From contig OX438743.1 of the NCBI GenBank assembly GCA_949316235.1, positions 30,287,242 to 30,351,241 of the forward strand: DNA of 64,000 nt, given 5' to 3'. This DNA comes from Oegoconia quadripuncta. Lineage: Eukaryota; Arthropoda; Insecta; Lepidoptera; Autostichidae. This document shows, one piece after another, positions 55,562 through 64,000 of this stretch. How positions within the stretch are numbered: position 1 is the first letter of the stretch; each line of letters begins with the position of its first letter. The position numbers were made by a program, and so were the translations under genes. Below the pieces are notes generated by a model. That model was not told the DNA's origin. It worked only from the letters and a program-made list of their open reading frames with translations, and searched no databases.

Positions 55562-55642
55562 ACGTGTGTCACACGACGTTTTATAACACATTTGTGAGGA
55601 AATAAATAAAACATGGGGCTACTGAAATGAATAAATCTTTAA

Positions 55643-56952
55643 TTATTTGTTAAAACAGTTATAAAAACCAGAACAATTTGAAAAATGTAGTACTACGTTG
55701 CCAGTCGGCATTTGTAACATAGTCGTACTGTTAACTGTCTTCCTCTCACTCTCCTGAGTGAAAGTAGGAGAAATGAGACCAGAATAGGGCTCTGGCTCTG
55801 TAGTTAAGGGCTGCGGCGGCGGAGGTGGCTGCGGCGGCGGAGATGATGGCGGGATGTATGTGCTCGTTGATGGTCGAGAGTCAGCACGGCCCGGCTCCAA
55901 ATTAATATTTTTTGTAATACAGGAACTGATTTTTTCTTTATTCCTGACTGAATCGTGAATGTAGCCCTCGGCGACGTTGGAGGAACGCCACCCTCCGTGG
56001 CGTTTCAGTGTCAATATATCCGCTCCTGAATCGGCGAGCAATGTAGCCGAGGACCTTCTAAAACTGTGCCCTGTGTATTCATGTGCGTTCTGTAAGTTGA
56101 GAAAAGTGGCGATTTGTTTAGGCATCATTCCAAATTTATTACGGCCGATGGGTTGGCTGGTGCATTTACCATTCTGGTAATTTAGAAAAAATCGATTAAT
56201 CTTCGCTTTTGTGGAACGGAGTGCTGCGTATTTCGTTACGATTTCATAAAAAGGTTGTTGTATTGTAAATGAGCGTGGTATTTTATTCTTTGTGTTCTTG
56301 ATCTGGACAAGGAGAATTCGCCCATGGTCCTCGACATCATCAGTGGTTATATTTGTCAGCTCTTGACGTCTGCATGCACCATTTATGCCGAATATTAATG
56401 CAACCTGAAAAGAAACAAAAACTGTGTAAGTAGGTATAAAATAAAACCGAAGTAGGTACTTATCTAGTTATATCGTAAATAAATACGAAAATTAAAGGAA
56501 TTATGTTTAATAATTTAGTTTTAACTGACCTTTGTTGCCAAATATCGGCTATCCGGAGCTTCTTTCAAGTATTTCTCAATATCATCAGCCGCAAATACTT
56601 TAGATTTCTTGCTGGTAAAGCCTTCACCTTTTCTTTTCAGGTAAGCCAGCAAATTTGAATACGGCTTGATATCAACACCATGTTTCGTTCTTACAACACT
56701 TTTAAGCATTGAATATTGACTCCACAACGTGCTCGGCTTATATTTTTGTGAGAGTTCCATGAAGTAGGCTAAAAAAATGCTTTCTGAAAATGAATGAGCA
56801 TTTTTGTTTTTTTTCCAGAGTATGAAATTTTCGTACGCTTGCAAGTACACCTCAACTGATTTTTCAGGTAGAAGGCTTAAAGTAGCTTGTTTCGCCGCGT
56901 TTTTAAGATCCGGGGGCGTAGATTCCATGAAATCCTCGTCGCTTGAAGACAT
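55643..56952 (-). CDS. Tyrosine recombinase, two exons, intact
   Basis: Coding joins complement(55643-56404, 56530-56952), 394 residues. Exon 1 (141 codons) starts MSSSDEDFMESTPPDLKNAA at an ATG in GCAAAAATGT. It has the SAM-like core-binding domain of tyrosine recombinases (about residues 25-125). Exon 2 supplies the catalytic domain: R153 in NGACRRQEL, a likely hairpin Lys at 177-182 (IKNTKNK), H254 and R257 in TGHSFRRSSATL, W280 in KRHGGWRSS and the nucleophile Y289 in VAEGYI. A Pro-rich tail (PPSSPPPQPPPPPQP) follows and may be a linker or interaction segment. The enzyme is expected to cut and rejoin DNA through a 3'-phosphotyrosine. No reverse transcriptase or RNase H lies nearby, which favours a Crypton-like DNA element, or a domesticated copy, over DIRS/Ngaro retroelements. 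No stop or frameshift. ATTAAA downstream of the stop could serve as poly(A) signal. Confidence 0.85.
56405..56529 (-). other. Spliceosomal intron of the recombinase gene
   Basis: 125 bp. On the minus strand the donor is ACAAAG|GTCAGT and the acceptor TTTGTTTCTTTTCAG|GTTGC. Phase 0, joining Lys141 to Val142. Removing it places the catalytic Arg box (NGACRRQEL) in frame with exon 1. Confidence 0.88.
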
Positions 56953-57402
56953 TTTTGCAAATTTTCACAGAGCGCGCGAAATAACTTTTACTTTTTTTGC
57001 TCACAAATTAGCGCTGCGCGCGCACAAGCGTTTTTTTTTAATTAGGCAAAGGATACTGCAGACAGCCAGTACAGACAGCCACTAACAAATTAGGAAATTA
57101 AAGTTTTGTGTTCTTATTATAAATAAATGGTTGTTATTTCTTGTCGAAACTGATTGAAATAAAGATTAATAATTTATTTTAGTGTACAAATACCTCTCAA
57201 AGTATTTAATTTTTTAAAATTTTTATCAATTTTCGGAATAAAAACTCTTTGCTAGGATTAAAAAAATTACCATAGACGAAACTTCTTGACATTTTTAAAA
57301 AAAAAAACCGTACTACTTTTTAGCCCGAGGCCAAAATGCGCCACTTTTTGAACCTGTTTTTCATAGAAAAAATACCACTTTTCGAGCAAATGTGTTATAA
57401 AA

Positions 57403-60400
57403 TAATTATATAATCTACTAAGGTATTTAAATAGGGGGCATTGTGAACTGTAGGCAGACCGTAAAATAGTACTTCAATAGTATTATTTTTTTTAATTATT
57501 AACTCTCAACCAGACTATTTTATTTAAAGTACTCTAGTATTTAAAGTTTCTCCATTTATTATTTAACAAAATGTCGCTAAAGCTATTTTTGCTTTTGCTA
57601 ATAATTTATTATAAATTATTCCGTCTCATTTCTGATTACCGTTACCGTAAGCACAATTGCCTCTTTTTGAGATACTTGATTAGTCAATATCTATTATGTT
57701 ATATGCTTTACCTCGATCAAAGTAAGAAGTTGTAAACATTTATATAGAATAATACAATTAATATAGAAAGTCTCGAAATCATGAAAGTTATACATACACA
57801 TATATATTCAGTTAATACCATGTGACAACAATGGCACCCTCTGCACTCATCCGCGTTCACCCTACGTAGGTACAGTAAAACCATAAAGCAAACAACACAA
57901 CTATAGGGACAATCAGATAAGTGAGGCAGCTTCGGACAGCAGGCTTCAAGGCATTACAGCTACTGGAGAAATCTTTATAAATAGAGGCTGTGGGGGCCAA
58001 GACAGACGAGAGGATTGAGAGAATTGGAGGGATGGAAAACTAGGAAGAGGCATTATTGTGAGAATATAATGTTACTTTTACAACTGACTTTAGTTTATGT
58101 AGTAGTTTCCAACTATTATTTTTTACTACCTAACAAAATAGGAAAACCAAAAGTTAAGGTGTAAATATTTCATTATTGATAAGAAAAAATGTATAAAAAT
58201 TGCGAATTACGAAGGTGATAAGTGAAAACTGAAAAATTGGTAATAAAGATATCTACAAATAGTATAGGTAACAGAATTTGAGGAAGTTAAGAAAGTCGAT
58301 AAATACGGTTACAGGATCCAACAAAAACAAAACAAACACGACATTCTTTCCACTACATTTGCAATAGAAATTTAAACAAAGAGTACAACAATAGTAGTAG
58401 ATATACGGCAGATAAATACTTAGCTTCAGTAAAGCGGTGTTTTAAAGATGCCTCTAATGAAGAAACAGACAAAGTCCATCCTTAAGTAACTTGTATCGGA
58501 CTCAGTCAAGTAACGAAGCTACTAAAAACATATAAACACTTTTCATGGAAAAAAAATCTTAACAAAATCAGCTCATTTTGCAAAATATCTTCACAACTAA
58601 GTCCTACTCGTCTTAAATCAGGCACTTCATTTTATTGTTTTACATAGCAATTTTCAAAATAATTGGAGGGATTTTGTTTCAAGACGTTTCAAAAATATTC
58701 ATTGTAATTTACTGTAATACTCTTGCAAGAGCTGAATAAAAAATTCTCTGTATTATACCAAATCCAAGCGTAAAAGCGTATTGTCGTCAGATTTTAGGGA
58801 CAGGGCAGACGGGAAAAAATAGTTTTACCGGATTATACGTTATCCTACATACAGCTCCGAAGAGGTTCCAAGACGTAAGGGTAAGAAAAATATTTTGGAG
58901 GATTATGGTTAAATCCTACTGAAACTTAAGCAGCTTTCTTTTATCTTGGAAGTGTCTTCTAAATTGCCACAATTGATGGATTATTGAAACGGTTAATATT
59001 TCATATAAAGCCTAACTGATAAGATTCTCTGCATTTTTTAGTTACTTGGCATTATTTATGGCAAGTTGACTGATAGATTTATATTTAGTCGTGTTATATA
59101 TAATATCGTCAAAAACTCAAAGAAACTTAATGTTCAAGTAGGAAAAAGTAGCATATAACTAAGCTTAATCTCACACGACCAGGCGAAAATACAAAAATAA
59201 GCCGTCAAATATAAAGTTCCTAATTAACCCGGAAAGTTGGGCGCAATCGCACCAAATTCCCCTTCTAAATTGAACAAGTTGTACCGGAGCAATGTGGAAC
59301 AACCCACAAAATGACAAACCGTCCCAAGTCACACTTGTGCGTGTGAGCTCTCTATAAATTCGGTGGAAAAAAATTGTGGCTCCGAGGGCAAGCCGACGGT
59401 ATCATAACTAATGTAGCCGTAGGCCCTGGGGGTCGCCCTGAGCTTCTGACAAAGTTTTTCTCATTATTTCCTAAATTAATTTGGGTTTAAATGAAGTTAT
59501 TGGCAATGAGGAAGTTGAAGGCGATCGAGTCGAAAGGTATAATAAAGTTTTAAATAAGGAAATTGCACGTGATGGTTAATGTTACCTAATTAATGGGACT
59601 TCATCCATTTGTCATATATAAAAAGTCAACCGTTCTCGACATAGATCCTCCAAGCTACGACAGTATTTATCAATACTCTCAGCCAAACGAAATGAACTCA
59701 CAAAAAGATTTAACATCAAACAGATCTGATAATATTTGTTAGAAGCGGATGTGTCTAAATAATCCATTTATGTAATGAGTACGAGTAAATAAGGACAAAA
59801 CAAATAGATATGGTTCTCCGCAAAATTAAAAGAGAGAGATGACAACGGTGAACTCGTTCGGAAATTTATTCCTAAAATACATTTAGGCCCGTATAAAATA
59901 TTAAGATTGAAATCACATCTTCATTTAAATAAAAAAGACATAGCTGCTAGAGGAAAAATACTAAAGGCAAATTATGTCAATATTATCACTCTCATTGGCA
60001 TAATCATATGAATTATCTACATAATATTGATATTCCAACCTCGTCCAGATGCAAAAATTAAACACAGAGTATCGATAGTTTCTAACCGAACAACATGGGC
60101 CACACACCAGCAAAATTAATGTTCACTTTTCAGGTTGTATAAAACCGGTAAAGTACGAGTCGGGATTTGGGCAATGAGTGTTTCGTATTATCAGTTGTTT
60201 TACTGTAGTTCTAAATAATCGTAATTGTAGTAAACGTTGACAATTTCATAAAATTCTAACTAAATTCTATGTACAGCTATAAAAGTAATTTGAGTAAATA
60301 CATTTATACTGCAAAACAAAGTTTGTCAGTAATACCATCTGTGCCCTATTTCCAATATTCATGGTATGATTCGTAATTTTCTAAACGATAATTTTAGAGA

Positions 60401-61916
60401 AAAGTCTTCTTTTTCAAAAGAACTGTGGCGTAACATTGACCATGAATTAAATTATCCGTTTAAACCCCAAAAAGTAACACTTAAAATTATATTTTTTCTT
60501 TTTTTATAACCGAACTTCTGTATTTGACCCCACCATTTTCTACAACAATATCTAATTTCACAAGTTAATAAGGTTTCATAAGGTAATATCAAATAGTATT
60601 TGAAATAAATGACGATGAAAGATGAACAGAAACCGAGGTGACTCCACCCGTTTTGTTAATTTTGTACGCAATACTAAAATGAAATAGAATGTGGGTGGCC
60701 AAGTTTGTACAAAGAGAATAAATCATTGAAGAGCAATGTAACTTTATTAGGGAAAATTTAGTAGCCATGTTAGAAGTATTGGTAGTTTGCTCAGTGGGTG
60801 GATAGCATGGGTTTTTATATCGCATATTGAAAAACTTAAAATAAATTTTGGAAATGTCCACAAACATTTTGGATGATTTACATACCTACCAAATTACACT
60901 AGGCTTCTGATAGGAATGTTGTGTAGGACATTTTAAATATTTAGATTTATACGTAAAGTAATAATGAATATTACTTCACTATTATAGAAATACAAGATGA
61001 AAATAAAACTACTAAATCCCGGATGAGTTTTTTTACTGTAAAAAAATAGGGCGTATTAGGTAAGTGAAATAGAAGTTATTGGCATAGGTAGTTTAATTTT
61101 TTTAACAACTATTATAATGAATATAAACAAGATGAATACTTCGAATATGCACTTAAGAACCCGTTTGTACATTCAAACTCAATTTAAAGTTAGGTTTTTT
61201 CCGAACAGCCGATGTCAGGTCGTCAACAGAAATTACGAAAATTTTCAAACAGGCTGTGCTGCTTGATTTACTGGTAATGAATATGAAATGGGAGAAATCA
61301 GAAACTTTTTTTTCAGTTAAACACGAAGAGGGAAGCAAAAAGCTCAAAAATCACTAGTGATCAGTGGCGAACGAGGGGAGGACGGAATCGAACCCCTATT
61401 AGCATAATGAAGTCGGACGCTATAAAACTCGATCGACTAAAACAAGGATCTAAAGAATACTCAAAAATTAATGTTTCTAAAATTCTACTGCATGCAAAGA
61501 AATGAATAAAAAAGAGGGCAAACGACCAAGTGAATGGAAACAATTACACTAAATGGAAATAGAATGATGATGTACGTCTCAATAAAAGTTATTGATCTTG
61601 TTAGACAATAAACATGTATGCAGGGGCGTTCAGAAAATTTTGTCACAGGGTAGGCAGAATTATAAAATTTGCTATTAAATGAGAAAAAATACAATTACAA
61701 AATAATAACTTACTCTTTTAGCAATCTTCGCAATTGTTTAGAATATTTTCTGTTCATATCAGAATGAATAAACTGTGACAATGCATTTCAAGGAAAGCTT
61801 ACATTTTGCTAGGGTAGACACTGACTTTCTACCTGTATGGAGGGCACGCATATATTACATTCTTTATTTCCTTTTATTTTTAACATTTTAAACAACATAA
61901 TAATTTTTTGTTTGCA
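57403..61916. other. Long anonymous AT-rich stretch
   Basis: No open frame with a known motif. At about 61382-61400 the minus strand has GGGGTTCGATTCCGTCC, which contains a perfect pol III B-box consensus but no convincing A-box or SINE body. CTCTCTATAAATTC at about 59350 could be a TATA-like chance match. Nothing else is supported. Confidence 0.45.
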
Positions 61917-61979
61917 CACACACACACACACACGCACACGCACACGCACACGCACACGCGCACGCGCACGCGCACACGC

Positions 61980-62017
<38 letters not shown>

Positions 62018-62042
62018 GCACGCACGCACACACACACACACA
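61917..62042. repeat. Compound (CA)n/(CG)-interrupted microsatellite
   Basis: CA repeats with regular CG and GCACG interruptions over about 126 bp. The open frames across it on both strands (62-84 codons) are consequences of the dinucleotide repeat. Confidence 0.95.
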
Positions 62043-62089
62043 CCTTTCTTTCATATTATTTTTGTTTTTGTATAAGACCTTTTGTTTGT

Positions 62090-62280
62090 AATTTTTAGTT
62101 CCACTCCGCTGGGTGGAGGCCTGGAGTCCTGAAATACAGACTTTTATAGTCTAGCTCAGGCCCCAGTCCACCACATCTAATAATTTTGTGATCTTTTCTT
62201 TTTATTTTTGGATTTCTTGTTTGTTGAACAGATGTGGTGTGAAAATAAAGTTATTTTTTTTATTTTTTTATTTTTTTTGT
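62090..62280 (+). mobile_element. Retroposon-like 3' end with AATAAA and T/A-rich tail
   Basis: GGGTGGAGGCCTGGAGTCCT and CTCAGGCCCCAGTCCACC form an imperfect stem. Then ACAGATGTGGTGTGAAAATA gives the signal AATAAA at 62244-62249, followed by TTATTTTTTTTATTTTTTTA. This looks like the 3' terminus of a LINE or a processed transcript. No coding part is visible upstream because the microsatellite intervenes. Confidence 0.4.
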
Positions 62281-64000
62281 ATTTGATGAGTCTCAATCGT
62301 GTGATAAAGGATTAATCTCGACATTTCCGCAACCAGACTTGATGTTCATATTTGTTTTCATCATCTTTAACGTTACCACTATTGTTCACTTCTACTGCTA
62401 TTATCACTACAATTACTATAACATGTTTATCATTTCTTTTATATGATAGTATTTTTCAGCCGTATCATTCATTTTATATCTTCGTGGGCGGCACTGTAGA
62501 AGTTTGATTGGTATGATGGTGTACACCAACGTCTTTGATGGGCTCGGAATAGGATTTTTAACGGTGTCACGTTAAGTAGGTCGAGTTTTCCGTTTGTTTG
62601 TAGGCGTGCCGTGGCTGAGATCGAAATTTGTTCGGATTCTGTTTTTATTGGTACTTTTTACGTTCGCAAATTTTATTTTACCATCGTAAATAACGATTTA
62701 TGAGGTAAACAATTAAAATATAGTTTTCGCTTTTTAAAATACTTCATCATCGCATACTTTCCAGTCAATTAATGTGCAAAAAATGAGGTTGCATAGATAG
62801 AATATTATAAATAAAGATAGTATAATAGGTGCTCATTAAATAAGCTCAACATTAACAAGAAAAAGATGATCGGACGAAGATGGAGAAAAAAATAATATTG
62901 TAGCAAAATAAATAGCTACAGTTATATAAATTTCTATAAGACTATTAGCTTGTATTAGAGCCGTAACTTCAGAACAGGAATCAACCTTCTTTCCAAGCAC
63001 ATCGTAATTTTATAGTTCGCTTTCGACTGGATACTTCAACAGACCTTAACTATTAAAGAACATGTTACGACGTCTCAACATTGTATCTCGATACATCTTT
63101 CAAATGCATAATATAGCTTGTATTCGTTTATACGTGTTAGTATCAGGTGGTATCAGCTGCTATATGCTGCTCTTTTCCATGCTATTCCATCAAACTAGTT
63201 ACCACTCTTTTCTCATAAAAGTCCGTTGGCTAATTTAAATATTAAGCGAGTTCCCTTTAAATTTTCCAACAAGTAATACTGAAACCAAATATCTTTCGAA
63301 CTATCCTTGCTCCAGATAGGAGGGTCGTCAAACTAGGACATAAAAATTTCAATGCCTCAGTGGCTTGCACTACCTAACTAATACTGGAATATCCTTCTGT
63401 CTGTGCATGTTATTTACAATATTTTAGTCGCATTTACTAGGCTATCATATGCAGCTACCCCATTGTAGATTTCGTTTGTCGTCTCCCAAGTTTAATTTGA
63501 AATTTCGGGATAAAAGGCATTTTGATATAATGTTAATATAGAAAATAAAACATCCAAACTTTCACATTTTGTAATGGTGATGATGATATTTGTAACATCC
63601 CATAGATAAAATCGATGACTTCAAGTTTTACCGACGGTTATTACGGAATGTCTCTAAGTCTGTAACTTCGCTGGCTCTGACACCGACACTACAACGCGAA
63701 TATTGACATTTGGAGACCGAAATAGATAAAAGGGTGGTACCCACACCACTCAACCTGCATCCTGGCAAGGGAAAAGTAGTTCCCATCTGGGAATTTGATT
63801 GATGTATAATGTCGAATCATTAACCGACTTCATTTTATTTTTATCTCATAAACACTGTCCGAAGTGTTGAAGTGTAGTTCACATTACCTTGGTCAGGTAA
63901 TGTTTGCCAATTCCTGTGACTCCTAATATGATGTTTTTTAATCTATTGTCAATAATATCAGACTTAACTGAAATTGTTTGTCCACTCCTGAATTTAAAAC
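62281..64000. other. No gene seen
   Basis: Anonymous AT-rich DNA. ATTAACCGACTTCATTTTAT at about 63821 is a short retroposon-tail-like string. Confidence 0.5.

Larger units (their letters stand above)
55579..57402 (-). mobile_element. Candidate tyrosine-recombinase (Crypton-like) element
   Basis: TTTTATAACACATTTG at 55579-55594 recurs as its exact complement at 57387-57402, bracketing 1.8 kb that holds one two-exon tyrosine recombinase gene. No clear target duplication was found, as may be expected for recombinase-type insertion. The true borders are uncertain: the stem-loop at 55467-55561 may belong to the element. GCCCGAGGCC-type text near the right end (57321-57333) recalls the GCCGAGGC / AGCCCG of that stem-loop. 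Confidence 0.55.

Noticed and set aside
55643..56952. A DIRS or Ngaro retroelement as source of the tyrosine recombinase
   Set aside because: No reverse transcriptase or RNase H motif was found within several kilobases on either side.
61380..61440. A tRNA-like or SINE remnant with GGTTCGATTCC
   Set aside because: Only the B-box matches; no A-box, body or second copy.
61809..62091. Open frames of 81-84 codons on both strands, Cys/Val or His/Thr-rich
   Set aside because: They are produced by the CA/CG dinucleotide repeat.

Overview
This window looks like an AT-rich stretch of a moth or butterfly (Lepidoptera) nuclear genome. The grounds are indirect: abundant tRNA-headed SINE-like repeats, 3' ends of RTE-type LINEs ending in GATGATGATG, LINE tails of the form GGCTGGAAGAGATC...GCAATAAAGAAT, frequent TACCTACCTA/GTAGGTACC strings, and the absence of any bacterial gene organisation. 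No conserved host protein-coding gene can be called with confidence. The window reads as intergenic or long-intron DNA built from transposable elements (TEs).

Layout. 0-10 kb: one copy of a dispersed GTGGTCAGAGA repeat, fold-back elements (2671-2920, 5175-5244), an RTE 3' end, a SINE tail joined to two back-to-back perfect hairpins (4564-4654), a pair of MITEs with TTA/TAA target duplications (6223-6554, 6831-7155), and a Harbinger-like element (8086-9264) that keeps only the start of its transposase. 10-22 kb: a 414-bp MITE, a decayed LINE reverse-transcriptase C-terminus (14.1-14.4 kb), a LINE tail nested in another repeat (17.3-17.6 kb), and otherwise anonymous DNA. 22-34 kb: the densest TE cluster, with tandem TTTATAATATTAG repeats, two of three copies of a palindromic TACAGGGTGAATTTG element, SINEs of two families, a 105-bp near-perfect palindrome (24761-24865), a frameshifted Cys-rich ORF beside a 48-bp direct repeat, a 16-bp minisatellite, and RTE fragments. 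34-49 kb: mostly anonymous, with one GC-rich possible first exon (36451-36552) and a few repeat fragments.

49-57.5 kb holds the two open genes. The first is an apparently intact mariner transposase (49716-50789) inside a 1,320-bp element that landed at a TA within a MITE; the uninterrupted MITE copy at 12 kb gives the empty site. The second is a two-exon tyrosine recombinase gene (55643-56952, minus) with a clean GT-AG intron and the expected Arg/His/Arg/Trp/Tyr active-site residues, bracketed by 16-bp inverted repeats and an imperfect stem-loop 3' of the gene. Between them lies a 1,045-bp element with 285-bp near-identical inverted ends around a frameshifted Tc1/mariner-superfamily transposase remnant. 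57.5-64 kb is anonymous DNA with a long CA/CG microsatellite and a poly(A)-signal-bearing retroposon-like 3' end.

The genes do not form a pathway; the pattern is layered mobile DNA. The most interesting item is the Crypton-like tyrosine recombinase element, followed by the long-inverted-repeat element and the short-loop palindromes next to SINE fragments. Family names rest on recognised motifs and recall, not on database searches.
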